Shown: positions 34,179 through 44,125 of the stretch, one piece after another
Layout: every line of letters starts with the position of its first letter
Numbering within the stretch: the first letter of the stretch is position 1
Assembly: GCA_023435335.1 (NCBI GenBank)
Contig: JAEYRU010000231.1
Location: 11,762 to 75,761 of the forward strand
DNA length: 64,000 bases
Source: Pseudomonadota bacterium
Lineage (GTDB): Bacteria > Pseudomonadota > Alphaproteobacteria > Rhizobiales > Rhizobiaceae
Reading direction: 5' to 3'
The notes under the pieces: model-generated
What the model was told of the DNA's origin: nothing
Database searches by the model: none
What the model saw: the letters and a program-made list of their open reading frames with translations, nothing else
Program-made: the position numbers and the translations under genes

Positions 34179-34207
34179 TTGACTTAATCCTGCCCTTCCG
34201 GTTTACA
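34179..34207 (+). promoter_or_regulatory. Candidate valS promoter
   Basis: TTGACT (34179-34184) and TTTACA (34202-34207) are spaced 17 bp, after the popZ terminator and 37 bp before the valS ATG. The -35 is good; the -10 is moderate. Confidence 0.45.
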
Positions 34208-34244
34208 CCGGCGCACGAATTCCCCCGAGATCGCGGAACTTCCC

Positions 34245-37118
34245 ATGTTGGACAAGACCTACGACGCAGCCGCCGTCGAACCCAAGATAGCCAAGCGCTG
34301 GGAGGACGCCGACGCTTTTCGGGCGGGCGCCGGGGCAAATCCCGGGGCAGACCCCTTTACCATCGTGATACCGCCGCCGAACGTGACCGGCTCGCTGCAC
34401 ATGGGCCACGCACTCAACAATACGCTGCAGGACATCCTGACGCGCTTCGAACGCATGCGCGGCAAGAACGTGCTGTGGCAGCCCGGCATGGACCATGCCG
34501 GCATCGCCACGCAGATGGTCGTCGAGCGGCAACTGGCCGACAGTGGAATTTCGCGCCGCGACCTGGGCCGCGACGAGTTCGTCAACCGCGTGTGGTCCTG
34601 GAAGGAACAGTCCGGCGGCTCGATCATCCACCAGTTGAAGCGGCTCGGCGCCTCGGCCGACTGGAGCCGCGAGCGCTTCACCATGGACGAGGGCCTGTCC
34701 GAAGCGGTGATCGAGGTCTTTGTCAGCCTCTACCGCGAAGGACTGATCTATCGCGGCAAACGGCTGGTCAACTGGGACCCCAAGTTCGAGACGGCGATAT
34801 CCGACCTGGAAGTCGAGAATGTCGAGGTCGACGGCCATATGTGGCACTTCAAGTACCCGCTGGCCGGCGGCGCGACCTACGAATACGTCGAGAAGGACGC
34901 CGACGGAAACGTCACGCTGCGGGAGACCCGCGACTACATCTCGATCGCGACCACGCGTCCCGAGACAATGCTGGGCGACGGGGCGGTGGCGGTGCATCCC
35001 TCCGACGAGCGCTACAAGCCTATCGTCGGCATGCTGTGCGAGATACCGGTCGGGCCGAAGGAGCACCGGCGGCTGATCCCGATCATCACCGACGAGTATC
35101 CCGACCCCGACTTCGGGTCCGGCGCGGTGAAGATAACCGGCGCGCATGATTTCAACGATTACGGCGTCGCGGAACGCAACGGCATCCCGATGTATCGTCT
35201 GATGGACACGAAAGGCGCCATGCGCGCCGACGGTGAACCCTACGCAGTCGAGGCGGCAAAGGCGGCGGAGATCGTGAAGTCCAGCGATACGCCCGACATG
35301 AACACGGTCGATGCGATCAACCTCGTACCCGACCAGTACCGGGGGCTTGACCGGTTCGAGGCGCGCAAGCGCGTCGTCGCCGACATCGAGGCGGAAGGGC
35401 TGATGATCGGCGTCGAGGACAAGAAGGTGATGCAGCCCTTCGGCGACAGGTCGCACGTCGTGATCGAGCCCATGCTGACCGACCAGTGGTTCGCGGACGC
35501 CAGGACGCTCGCCCAGCCGGCAATCGCTGCCGTGCGTGAGGGCCGCACCAGGTTCGTGCCCAAGACCTGGGAAAAGACCTATTTCGACTGGATGGAGAAT
35601 ATCCAGCCCTGGTGCATCTCACGCCAGTTGTGGTGGGGCCACCAGATCCCCGCCTGGTACGGGCCGGACGGCCATGTCTTCGTGGCGAAGACGGAGAAGG
35701 AGGCGCTGGACGACGCGGTCGAATACTATCTGGCGCTCGAAGGGCCATGGAAGGCCTTTGTCGAGGAAAAACTCGAGAACTTCGATCCGGGCTCCATCCT
35801 CACCCGGGACGAGGACGTGCTCGACACCTGGTTCTCGTCCGCGCTCTGGCCATTTTCCACGCTCGGCTGGCCGCACGAGACAGCGGAACTGAAGACCTAT
35901 TACCAGACCGATGTGCTGGTGACCGGCTTCGACATCATCTTCTTCTGGGTTGCCCGGATGATGATGATGGGCCTGCATTTCATGGACGAGGAGCCGTTTC
36001 ACACGGTCTATGTTCATGCCCTCGTTCGCGACAAGAACGGGCAGAAGATGTCGAAGTCCAAGGGCAACGTCATCGATCCGCTCGACCTGATCGGCGAATA
36101 TGGGGCGGATGCATTGCGCTTCACGCTCGCGATCATGGCCGCGCAGGGGCGGGACGTGAAGCTCGACCCGGCGCGTATCGCGGGCTACCGCAATTTTGGC
36201 ACCAAGCTCTGGAACGCCACCCGGTTCGCCGAGATGAATGGCGTCGCGCATGGCGGCAGCCTCGATCCCGCCTCCGCGAAATTGACTGTCAACCGCTGGA
36301 TCCTCACGGAGCTCAGCCGGGCAGCACAGTCCGTCACCGAAGGAATTGAGAACTTCCGCTTCAACGAGGCCGCAGGGTCGGCCTACCGCTTCGTGTGGAA
36401 CCTCTTCTGTGACTGGTATGTCGAACTGCTGAAACCGGTTTTCGCCGGTGACGACGAGGCGGCCAAAACCGAGAGCCGTGCCGTGATGGCCCATGTGCTC
36501 GACGAGATCTACAAGCTGCTCCACCCCTTCATGCCGTTCATGACCGAGGAATTGTGGGCGCAGACGGCCGAGGGACAAGAGCGTGCTACGCTTCTCTGCC
36601 ACGCCGGATGGCCTTCGCCGGCCTTCATGGACGCCGACGCGGCGGCGGAGATCAATTGGCTGGTCGACCTAGTGTCCGGCATCCGCTCGGTGCGCTCGGA
36701 GATGAACGTTCCGCCCGCGGCGATAGCGCCGCTGATCCTGGTCGGCGCGGAAAGCCGGACGCGTGAGCGCGCCGCCCGCCACGACCCCGCGATCCGGCGT
36801 CTCGCCCGCGTGGGCGAGGTGGGCTTTGCCGACCATGCGCCGAAGGGCGCCGCGCAGATCGTCATCGGCGAGGCGACCGCTTGCCTGCCGTTCGGCGATC
36901 TGATCGACCTGGGGGCGGAAAAGGCACGGCTTTCCAAGGAGCTGGCGAAGAACGCCGACGAAATCGGACGCATTGAAAAGAAACTCGGCAACGAGAAATT
37001 CGTGGCCAACGCGCCTGCCGAGATCGTCGACGCTGAACGCGAGAAGCTGGCGGAGCTTACAGAAGCTCGCGCGCGTATCGAGACTGCGCTGGCCCGCGTA
37101 CGAGAAGCCTCAAGCTAG
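34245..37118 (+). CDS. valS: Valyl-tRNA synthetase
   Basis: This 957-residue class Ia aminoacyl-tRNA synthetase charges tRNA-Val. The HIGH motif appears as LHMGH (within NVTGSLHMGHALNN, about residue 51) and the KMSKS motif intact in GQKMSKSKGNVIDP (about residue 600). The CP1 editing domain between them has TTRPETMLGD and the Asp-rich DFGSGAVKITGAHDFNDY, for clearing threonine and other near-cognates. A C-terminal coiled coil rich in Lys/Glu/Leu (KARLSKELAKNADEIGRIEK) is typical of ValS and contacts tRNA. The protein is full length and ends with EASS. Confidence 0.97.
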   Translation: MLDKTYDAAAVEPKIAKRWEDADAFRAGAGANPGADPFTIVIPPPNVTGSLHMGHALNNTLQDILTRFERMRGKNVLWQPGMDHAGIATQMVVERQLADSGISRRDLGRDEFVNRVWSWKEQSGGSIIHQLKRLGASADWSRERFTMDEGLSEAVIEVFVSLYREGLIYRGKRLVNWDPKFETAISDLEVENVEVDGHMWHFKYPLAGGATYEYVEKDADGNVTLRETRDYISIATTRPETMLGDGAVAVHPSDERYKPIVGMLCEIPVGPKEHRRLIPIITDEYPDPDFGSGAVKITGAHDFNDYGVAERNGIPMYRLMDTKGAMRADGEPYAVEAAKAAEIVKSSDTPDMNTVDAINLVPDQYRGLDRFEARKRVVADIEAEGLMIGVEDKKVMQPFGDRSHVVIEPMLTDQWFADARTLAQPAIAAVREGRTRFVPKTWEKTYFDWMENIQPWCISRQLWWGHQIPAWYGPDGHVFVAKTEKEALDDAVEYYLALEGPWKAFVEEKLENFDPGSILTRDEDVLDTWFSSALWPFSTLGWPHETAELKTYYQTDVLVTGFDIIFFWVARMMMMGLHFMDEEPFHTVYVHALVRDKNGQKMSKSKGNVIDPLDLIGEYGADALRFTLAIMAAQGRDVKLDPARIAGYRNFGTKLWNATRFAEMNGVAHGGSLDPASAKLTVNRWILTELSRAAQSVTEGIENFRFNEAAGSAYRFVWNLFCDWYVELLKPVFAGDDEAAKTESRAVMAHVLDEIYKLLHPFMPFMTEELWAQTAEGQERATLLCHAGWPSPAFMDADAAAEINWLVDLVSGIRSVRSEMNVPPAAIAPLILVGAESRTRERAARHDPAIRRLARVGEVGFADHAPKGAAQIVIGEATACLPFGDLIDLGAEKARLSKELAKNADEIGRIEKKLGNEKFVANAPAEIVDAEREKLAELTEARARIETALARVREASS

Positions 37119-37330
37119 GCTTTCATCCCGGCTGGCGTCGCGAACACGCCGGCAACGCCTTGTGTTGATTCGGCAACACTCTTTCAACAACCTCTGCGCT
37201 ATAGAAGGCGCGGGGGTCGGGATGCCCATTTCCCGCCATAAATACGGCGCACGCCGAAACCGTTCTTGCGCACCAGAAGCGGAAGGACGGCGGTCGTGAC
37301 GATTGCGGCCTAGGAAGTGCAAGACGGTCG

Positions 37331-38134
37331 ATGTGTGAAATCTCGGCATTGAGGGCAAGCATCATGGTAGCGGCTTTCGCCGCCTTATCGCTTGCTGCGG
37401 CCGGTCCTGCCCACGCGCTCGACGAAAGGACCGTGGTCACCAAGCCGGAACGTAGCCCGTGGGCCGTCTTCCGCTTCGGCTTCTCCGCCTACAAGCAGGG
37501 ACACAAGCAGGAAGCCGTAGAGGCCTATCGCTATGCGGCCGAGAACGGCCAGCTTGGAGCACGCTGGAAGCTTGCGCGCATGTATGCCGAGGGTGACGGC
37601 GTGGCGCGTGACGACTACGAAGCCTTCAAGTTCTTCAGCGAGATCGCCCGACAGGACGTCGAACCCGGCACGCCCGAGGAAAGCTACGTATCGGACGCCT
37701 TGGTGGCTATCGCGCGTTATGTGAAGACGGGGATACCTGGTACCCCGGTAAAGGCGAACCCGCAGGCCGCGCAGGAGTATTACATGCGCGCAGCCGCCAC
37801 CTACCGGAATCCGGACGCTCAGTACGAAATGGGCATGATGTTTCTGCAGGGCGAAGGCGTGAAGAAGAATGTCCGCCAGGCGGGACGCTGGCTCCAGCTT
37901 GCCGCCGAGAAGGGTCACGCCGCCGCGCAGGCGACGCTAGGCAACCTGCTCTGCGAAAGCGGCAGCGTGGTCGTCGGCCTCGCCATGATGACCGCGGCGC
38001 TGGAACGTGCACAGCCGAGCGACCTCGAATGGGTCCGCGATGCGCAGGAAGCCTGCTTCTCACTGGCGAGCGAGGCGGACCGCCGCACGTCGGTCGCGCT
38101 CTCGGAAGACATGCTGAAGAAGCCTCTCCACTAG
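37331..38134 (+). CDS. exoR: ExoR-like periplasmic regulator (Sel1 repeats)
   Basis: This 267-residue protein has a signal peptide (IMVAAFAALSLAAAGPAHA) and Sel1-like repeats: GARWKLARMYAEGDGVARDDYEAFKFF, PDAQYEMGMMFLQGEGVKKNVRQAGRWL and AAAQATLGNLLCESG. Length and repeat layout match ExoR (about 268 residues in Sinorhizobium meliloti). There it binds the periplasmic face of the ExoS sensor, holding ExoS-ChvI down and repressing succinoglycan genes. ExoS and ChvI are not in the window. The start could be ATG 37331 or TTG 37349; neither has a strong ribosome binding site. It converges on xthA with 24 bp between stops. Confidence 0.87.
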   Translation: MCEISALRASIMVAAFAALSLAAAGPAHALDERTVVTKPERSPWAVFRFGFSAYKQGHKQEAVEAYRYAAENGQLGARWKLARMYAEGDGVARDDYEAFKFFSEIARQDVEPGTPEESYVSDALVAIARYVKTGIPGTPVKANPQAAQEYYMRAAATYRNPDAQYEMGMMFLQGEGVKKNVRQAGRWLQLAAEKGHAAAQATLGNLLCESGSVVVGLAMMTAALERAQPSDLEWVRDAQEACFSLASEADRRTSVALSEDMLKKPLH

Positions 38135-38158
38135 CGAGGCTGCGCGCCGCTGGTGCCC

Positions 38159-38971
38159 TCAGGCCGCGGCGGGCAGGAAAGCCAGCTCCACCGCCGCCGG
38201 TACGTGGTCGGACGGCGTTTCCCACGCCCTGACATGCTTCTCGATCGATGCAGAGACCAGTCGGTCCGCGGCTTCGGGCGAGAGCATCAGATGATCGATG
38301 CGGATGCCGTTGTTCTTCTGCCAGGCTCCTGCCTGGTAGTCCCAGAAAGTATAAACGCCGGGACCCTCGTCGACGGCGCGTATCGCATCGGTGAGCCCCA
38401 TTCCTTCGAGGCGCCAGAACGCTTGCCGGCTTTCCGGTTGGAACAGGGCGTCGTTCACCCAGTTCTCGGGGAACTTCGCGTCGAGCGGCTGAGGGATGAC
38501 GTTGTAGTCGCCGGCCACCACCATGGGTTCCTCGAGGGTGAGACGGTCGCGGGCCCAGGTCTCGAGCCGGGCCATCCAGCCGAGCTTGTAGGCGAATTTC
38601 TCGGTTTCGACGGGATTACCGTTGGGCAGATAAAGAGACACCACCCGCAGCGCGGTCTTCCTGCCGCGCGCGTCACGAACGGAGAACACGCCTTCGATGA
38701 ACCGCGCCTGCTCATCGGCCTCGTCGCCGGCGAGCCGGCGATTGACCTCGTCGAACCGCAGTTTCGACAGGATGGCGACGCCGTTGAAGCCCTTCTGGCC
38801 ATGCGTCTCGACATGGTAGCCAAGCGCCTCGATCTCGAGGCGGGGAAAGCCCTCGTCCACCGTCTTGATCTCCTGCAGGCAGACGATGTCGGGCTGGCTT
38901 TCCTGGAGCCAATGTACGAGGTTCTCGATGCGGGCGCGGACCCCGTTGATGTTCCAGGTAACGATTTTCAT
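38159..38971 (-). CDS. xth: Exodeoxyribonuclease III (AP endonuclease)
   Basis: This 270-residue protein of the exonuclease III/EEP superfamily repairs abasic sites in DNA and removes 3' blocking groups. Catalytic segments are WNINGVRAR (Asn7), CLQEIKT (Glu34), the central AGDYNVIPQPLD, and the C-terminal RIDHLMLSPEA and SDHVPAAVEL (catalytic His). The length is standard (E. coli XthA 268). It is convergent with exoR and divergent from the NCS2 permease; it appears monocistronic. Confidence 0.94.
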   Translation of the reverse strand: MKIVTWNINGVRARIENLVHWLQESQPDIVCLQEIKTVDEGFPRLEIEALGYHVETHGQKGFNGVAILSKLRFDEVNRRLAGDEADEQARFIEGVFSVRDARGRKTALRVVSLYLPNGNPVETEKFAYKLGWMARLETWARDRLTLEEPMVVAGDYNVIPQPLDAKFPENWVNDALFQPESRQAFWRLEGMGLTDAIRAVDEGPGVYTFWDYQAGAWQKNNGIRIDHLMLSPEAADRLVSASIEKHVRAWETPSDHVPAAVELAFLPAAA

Positions 38972-39096
38972 GCAAACCCCGGTGGCCTAGTTACAATGCT
39001 GTTGATGGCAAACGTGCAGGCGCCACGCTACGTTTTCATGGCGCTCCTCACCCATCTATCCAGAACGGGCGGGCGTTGAGAAGGGGGCAGACGGGG

Positions 39097-40452
39097 ATGA
39101 CGGATACGACAGGGGATCTCGAACGCCTGAGCGACCCCGAGTATACGCCTCCTCTGGCCCAGGCGATCCCGCTTGGTATCCAGCACGTCCTTGCGATGTT
39201 CGCATCCAATGTCACCCCCGCGATCATCGTCGCCGGCGCGGCTGGCTTCGGGTTCGGGTCCGGGTCACCGGATTTTCCGGACCTCATCTACATGATCCAG
39301 ATGGCGATGCTGTTTGCGGGCGTCGCAACCCTGTTCCAGACGATTGGCATGGGTCCGGTGGGAAGCCGGCTGCCGATCGTGCAGGGCACGAGTTTCGCCT
39401 TCCTGCCGATCATGATCCCCATCGTGGCGGGGCAGGGCGTGGCGGCGATGGGAACCCTGATGGCCGCCATTGTTGCCGGCGGCCTGTTCCATTTCACGCT
39501 GGGTGCGTTCATCGGGCGCCTGCGCTTCGCCCTGCCGCCGCTGGTCACCGGCCTCATCGTGCTGATGATCGGCCTGTCGCTGGTTAGGGTCGGCATCCAG
39601 TATGCGGCCGGCGGAACCGCGCTCGTCGGCACCGAGGACTACGGCAGCCTGCAGAACTGGGGCATCGCCATCGTCGTCATCGTGGTCACGCTGCTCCTGA
39701 AATTCCTCACGAGGGGCATCTGGTCGATCGCCGCCGTACTGGTCGGCCTAATCGCCGGCTACGTCGTCGCACTGGCGCTCGGGAAGGTGGGCTTCGCCAA
39801 CGTCGCGACGGCCGGCTGGGTCGCCGTTCCGGTGCCGTTCAGATGGGGCTTCGACCTGCAGGCGGCCGCCGTCATCGGCATGTGCTTCATGGCCGTCATT
39901 TCGGCGATCGAGACGGTGGGCGACGTGTCGGGCGTGACGCGGGGCGGTGCCGGGCGCGAGGCGACCGATCGCGAGATCTCCGGCGCGACCTATGCGGACG
40001 GGCTCGGCACCTTCGTCGCCGGCATATTTGGCGGGCTTCCCAACACCTCGTTCAGCCAGAACGTGGGGCTGGTGTCGATCACCGGCGTGATGAGCCGCCG
40101 CGTCGTCACCTACGGCGCGGTCTTCCTGGTCGTCTGCGGCTTCGTTCCGAAGATCGGGGCCGTGATCTCGACCGTTCCTATCACCGTGTTGGGCGGGGGC
40201 GTGATCGTCATGTTCGGGATGGTAATCGCGGCCGGCGTCAGCATGCTTTCGCTGGTCGACTGGAACCAGCGCAACATGGTGATTTTTGCCATCGCGATTT
40301 CGGTGGGGCTCGGCCTGCAGCTTGAGCCGGACGCCCTGCAGCATCTGCCGGCGACAGTGAAGATCCTGCTGACTTCGGGACTGCTGCCGTCGGCGTTCCT
40401 GGCGATCGCCCTGAATCTCATCCTGCCGGGCCGGCCGATCCAACCGGGATGA
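39097..40452 (+). CDS. NCS2 family purine (xanthine/urate) permease
   Basis: This 451-residue inner-membrane symporter of the nucleobase:cation symporter-2 family has about 14 hydrophobic segments. The family signature is GGLPNTSFSQNVGLVSITGVMSR around residues 316-338. QNVGLVxxTGVxSR matches the xanthine/urate branch better than the uracil branch. The conserved acidic residue of helix 8 is in FMAVISAIETVGDVSGVTRGG. The ATG at 39097 follows AGACGGGG; the frame opens slightly earlier without support. It is convergent with erpA. It could feed the same purine salvage as the adenine deaminase 27 kb away. Confidence 0.9.
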   Translation: MTDTTGDLERLSDPEYTPPLAQAIPLGIQHVLAMFASNVTPAIIVAGAAGFGFGSGSPDFPDLIYMIQMAMLFAGVATLFQTIGMGPVGSRLPIVQGTSFAFLPIMIPIVAGQGVAAMGTLMAAIVAGGLFHFTLGAFIGRLRFALPPLVTGLIVLMIGLSLVRVGIQYAAGGTALVGTEDYGSLQNWGIAIVVIVVTLLLKFLTRGIWSIAAVLVGLIAGYVVALALGKVGFANVATAGWVAVPVPFRWGFDLQAAAVIGMCFMAVISAIETVGDVSGVTRGGAGREATDREISGATYADGLGTFVAGIFGGLPNTSFSQNVGLVSITGVMSRRVVTYGAVFLVVCGFVPKIGAVISTVPITVLGGGVIVMFGMVIAAGVSMLSLVDWNQRNMVIFAIAISVGLGLQLEPDALQHLPATVKILLTSGLLPSAFLAIALNLILPGRPIQPG

Positions 40453-40545
40453 CCGCTGCCCGCCGAAACGAACAGCTGCCTGGAAGCCGGAATCAGCGCC
40501 TTGCGCGACGGAGATCGCTGCTCGCGCAGCTGGTTCGGCTGCCGT

Positions 40546-40896
40546 TCAGATGGAGAACGACGTGCCGCATCCGCAGGAAGCGACCGCGTTGGGATTCCTG
40601 ATCTGGAAGGACTGGCCCATCAGGTCGTCGACGAAGTCGATCACAGAACCGCCCATATAGACCAGCGAGATATCGTCGATGAGCACGGTCGCGCCGTCAC
40701 GTTCGATGGCGACATCGTCCTCGTTGCGCTCCGAGACCAGATCGAAGGTGTAGGAGAACCCGGAACATCCGCCACCCTCGACGGCGACACGCAAGGCGGT
40801 CTTGCCGGGCTCCTTAGCAACGATCTGCAAAATGCGCTTGGCAGCCGCTTCGCTCAATTCGACCGGTTTCATCGCAGTCTTGGCGTCCGCGCCCAT
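40546..40896 (-). CDS. erpA: Iron-sulfur cluster insertion protein ErpA (A-type carrier)
   Basis: This 116-residue HesB/IscA-family protein delivers [Fe-S] clusters to target enzymes. The three conserved cysteines are present: Cys in GGGCSGFSY (near residue 50) and the Cys-Gly-Cys near the C-terminus (SCGCGTSFSI). The frame runs upstream to 41019, but I chose the ATG at 40896. AAGGTGAC precedes it with proper spacing, and a promoter-like element lies inside the longer frame. In rhizobia this gene commonly sits beside dgt, as here (divergent, 94 bp apart). Confidence 0.91.
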   Translation of the reverse strand: MGADAKTAMKPVELSEAAAKRILQIVAKEPGKTALRVAVEGGGCSGFSYTFDLVSERNEDDVAIERDGATVLIDDISLVYMGGSVIDFVDDLMGQSFQIRNPNAVASCGCGTSFSI

Positions 40897-40926
40897 TGCC
40901 GTCACCTTGCCTTCGCGTTCGCACAA

Positions 40927-40955
40927 TAGGTATGAAGCGTCGGGGACCAAGTCAA
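40927..40955 (-). promoter_or_regulatory. Candidate erpA promoter
   Basis: On the minus strand TTGACT (40955-40950), 17 bp and TACCTA (40932-40927) form a good sigma-70-like promoter about 30 bp before the erpA ATG at 40896. It argues against the longer erpA frame. Confidence 0.5.
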
Positions 40956-40990
40956 CCTGAAGCCCGACGGCGGCGGGTTCGGAAAGCAGC

Positions 40991-42211
40991 ATGAGCTCAG
41001 GGAACGACCTTTCCGGCATCGGTTTCGGCTACCGGCCCCGCGCGGTCTATGCGACCGACCCCGCCAGGAGCAGGGGCCGCTTCTATCCCGAGGTCGAGAG
41101 CCCGACGCGCACGCCTTTCCAGCGGGACCGTGACCGCATCATCCACTCGACGGCGTTCCGGAGGCTGAAGCACAAAACGCAGGTATTCATCGCGCATGAG
41201 GGGGACCATTTCCGCGAGCGGCTCACGCATTCGATCGAGGTGGCTCAGATCGGCCGCGCGTTGTCGCGCGCGCTGGCGTGCGACGAGGATCTCGCCGAGG
41301 CCGTTGCCCTGGTCCACGATTTCGGCCACACGCCCTTTGGCCATACCGGCGAGGACGCCCTGAACGAGAAGATGGCGCCGTGGGGCGGGTTCGATCATAA
41401 CGCGCAGGCGCTGCGGGTCGTGACGCGCCTCGAGAGCCGCTATGCCGAGTTCGAGGGGCTGAACCTCACCTGGGAAACCCTCGAAGGGCTAGTAAAGCAC
41501 AATGGACCGCTGACGGATGCGAAGGGCAATGGGCTGAACGGGGCGATCCCGCAGCAGGTGCGTGATTTCAACGAACTCTACGACCTTGAGCTTTGGCGCT
41601 TCGCTGGCATCGAGGCCCAATGCGCCGCAATCGCCGATGACATCGCCTACAATGCCCACGACATAGACGACGGCTTGCGCGCGGGACTGCTGACCCTCGA
41701 CATGATGGGGGAGGTGCCTTTGACGGCGGGTATCCTTGCCCATGTGCGCGAGCGTTATCCGCGATTGGATCCCGCGCGGACTGCGCACGAACTCGTGCGC
41801 AGGCAGATCACCCTCATGGTGGAGGACGTGATCGTTACGGCGCGGCAGCGACTGGACGAGATCAAGCCGCGTAGTGTGGAGGATGTCCACGATGCCGGCC
41901 GCGCCATTGTCGGTTTCTCCCCCGCCATGGCGGCATCGGAAAAGGAACTGAAGGCGTTCCTCTATAAGCGTCTCTACCGCAATCCGACTGTGATGGCCGT
42001 CCGCGCCAAGGTTGACCACGTGGTCCGCGACCTTTTCGACGCCTACATGGCCGATCCGCGCGCCATGCCGGATGGTTGGCGCGAGGGACTGGACCGGGCC
42101 GAGGAGCGCGTCAGGGCCCGGCACGTAGCCGATTTCCTGGCCGGCATGACGGACACATACGCGCTCAAGGAGCATGCCCGGCTGTTTGACCGGAGCACCG
42201 AATTGGGCTAG
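40991..42211 (+). CDS. dgt: Deoxyguanosinetriphosphate triphosphohydrolase-like protein
   Basis: This 406-residue HD-domain hydrolase of the dGTPase family splits dNTPs to nucleoside plus triphosphate. The HD metal site is [11 protein letters not shown] followed by [18 protein letters not shown], where the HD pair and the next His-rich turn are diagnostic. The third Asp lies in [16 protein letters not shown]. The N-terminal [22 protein letters not shown] is the usual Dgt type-2 segment. It may help keep dNTP pools balanced. The gene is divergent from erpA, and argS follows 41 bp after its stop, so the two are probably cotranscribed. Confidence 0.92.
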   Translation: MSSGNDLSGIGFGYRPRAVYATDPARSRGRFYPEVESPTRTPFQRDRDRIIHSTAFRRLKHKTQVFIAHEGDHFRERLTHSIEVAQIGRALSRALACDEDLAEAVALVHDFGHTPFGHTGEDALNEKMAPWGGFDHNAQALRVVTRLESRYAEFEGLNLTWETLEGLVKHNGPLTDAKGNGLNGAIPQQVRDFNELYDLELWRFAGIEAQCAAIADDIAYNAHDIDDGLRAGLLTLDMMGEVPLTAGILAHVRERYPRLDPARTAHELVRRQITLMVEDVIVTARQRLDEIKPRSVEDVHDAGRAIVGFSPAMAASEKELKAFLYKRLYRNPTVMAVRAKVDHVVRDLFDAYMADPRAMPDGWREGLDRAEERVRARHVADFLAGMTDTYALKEHARLFDRSTELG

Positions 42212-42252
42212 GGCCGGGCCAATTCTGGCGCCGGGCCGGCGCCCCTTCTCGG

Positions 42253-44022
42253 ATGCCTGACATGAACATCTTCGCCGATTTCAGCAATCGGATCAAAAGC
42301 ATTGTCGAAACACTCGACTTGACCGACGCTTCCGGCGCGCGGCCGGATCTGGCCCGCATCACTGTCGAGCCGCCGCGGGACGCCAGCCACGGCGATATCG
42401 CCTGCAACGCGGCGATGGTTCTTGCGAAAGCTGTCGGCAAGTCCCCGCGCGCGCTTGCCGAGGAACTGGCGGTCGAACTGCGCAGGGATGAGGATGTGGC
42501 GGCAGTCGAGGTCGCGGGACCGGGTTTCGTCAATCTGCGCCTTTCAGACCATTTCTGGCACACGCTGTTGCGCGACGTGCTGGCGGAAGGTGCGGATTAC
42601 GGCCGCTCGTCGATCGGCAGCGGGTGCAAGGTAAACGTGGAATACGTGTCCGCGAACCCGACCGGGCCGATGCATGTCGGCCATTGCCGCGGCGCCGTGG
42701 TGGGCGATGCGCTCGCCAACCTCCTTGCCTTCGCCGGGTACGAGGTAACCAAGGAATACTACATCAACGATGCCGGCGTGCAGATCGACGCGCTCGCTCG
42801 CTCGGTGCTGTACCGCTATCGCGAGGCGCTGGGCGAGGAGACGGGCGAGCTGCCTGCCGGGCTCTACCCGGGCGACTACCTCGTGCCGGTCGGGCAGGCG
42901 CTTGCGAAGGAGTTCGGCGTCTCGCTCAACCAGATGCCGGAAGCCGAGGCGCTGGAGATCGCAAAGAACCGGTCCATCGACGCGATGATGGCGATGATCC
43001 GCGAGGATCTGGCCGCGCTCAACGTGCACCACGACGTGTTCTTCTCCGAACGCACGCTGCACGCCGACAACGCGGCGTTGATCCGCTCGGCGATCAACGA
43101 CCTGACCATGAAGGGCTACATATACAAGGGCAAGCTGCCGCCGCCGAAGGGGCAGCTTCCGGAGGACTGGGAAGACCGCGAGCAGACGCTGTTCCGCTCT
43201 ACCGAGGTCGGCGACGACATCGACCGGCCGCTGGTCAAGTCCGACGGCGCCTACACCTATTTCGCCGCCGACGTGGCCTACATGAGGGACAAGTACGCAC
43301 GCGGATTCCAGGAACTTATCTTCGTGCTCGGCGCCGACCATGGCGGCTACGTCAAGCGCATGGAAGCGCTGGCGAAGGCGATCTCAGGCGGCGACCTGAA
43401 GCTCACCATCCTGCTTTGCCAGCTGGTTCGGCTGTTGCGCAACGGCGAGCCGGTCAAGATGTCTAAGCGGGCGGGGGAGTTCGTCACGCTCCGCGAAGTC
43501 GTCGACGAAGTCGGCCGCGACGCGATCCGCTTCATGATGCTCTATCGCAAGAACGGCGAGGCCCTCGATTTCGACTTCGCAAAGGTGACGGAGCAGTCGA
43601 AGGACAATCCGGTCTTCTATGTGCAATACGCGTCGGCGCGCAGCCACTCCGTATTCCGCCAGGCGAAGGAGCAGCTTGGCATCTCCGGGCCAATTCCGCG
43701 CCGTGAACTGCAGGCAGCGGTCGCGCGCCTGACGGACGAAGGCGAGGTCGCGCTGATACGCAAGCTCGCCGAGTATCCTCGGCTGATCGAGCAGGCGGCG
43801 CTGTCGCAGGAGCCGCACAGGCTCGCATTTTACCTGCACGATCTGGCGAGCGCTTTCCACGCCCAGTGGAACCGGGGCACCGAGACAGCCGACTTACGGT
43901 TTGTTAAGGTTAACGACCCAGAATTGACTTATGCCAGACTCGGGCTGGTGCAGGCGGTCTCGGACGTACTGACGTCCGGCCTGGCGATCGTGGGAGCCGA
44001 GGCACCTTCGGAAATGCGCTAG
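42253..44022 (+). CDS. argS: Arginyl-tRNA synthetase
   Basis: This 589-residue class I synthetase charges tRNA-Arg and needs tRNA for amino-acid activation. The N-terminal Add-1 domain runs to about residue 115. The HIGH motif is HVGH within [15 protein letters not shown] (about residue 140). A KMSKR motif ([10 protein letters not shown]) is near residue 400, and the C-terminal DALR anticodon-binding domain includes [14 protein letters not shown]. The ATG at 42253 and one at 42262 are both possible. The gene follows dgt and is followed 103 bp later by the SPOR gene. Confidence 0.96.
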   Translation: MPDMNIFADFSNRIKSIVETLDLTDASGARPDLARITVEPPRDASHGDIACNAAMVLAKAVGKSPRALAEELAVELRRDEDVAAVEVAGPGFVNLRLSDHFWHTLLRDVLAEGADYGRSSIGSGCKVNVEYVSANPTGPMHVGHCRGAVVGDALANLLAFAGYEVTKEYYINDAGVQIDALARSVLYRYREALGEETGELPAGLYPGDYLVPVGQALAKEFGVSLNQMPEAEALEIAKNRSIDAMMAMIREDLAALNVHHDVFFSERTLHADNAALIRSAINDLTMKGYIYKGKLPPPKGQLPEDWEDREQTLFRSTEVGDDIDRPLVKSDGAYTYFAADVAYMRDKYARGFQELIFVLGADHGGYVKRMEALAKAISGGDLKLTILLCQLVRLLRNGEPVKMSKRAGEFVTLREVVDEVGRDAIRFMMLYRKNGEALDFDFAKVTEQSKDNPVFYVQYASARSHSVFRQAKEQLGISGPIPRRELQAAVARLTDEGEVALIRKLAEYPRLIEQAALSQEPHRLAFYLHDLASAFHAQWNRGTETADLRFVKVNDPELTYARLGLVQAVSDVLTSGLAIVGAEAPSEMR

Positions 44023-44125
44023 GTTCGCGGAACGTTCTGTCACCTTTTGCCCACAATGCGCTGGTAGGGCCGATTTCAACGTGACGTCGCCGGCGTCCGA
44101 CCCAGTGTGAGTGTGGGGACCAAGC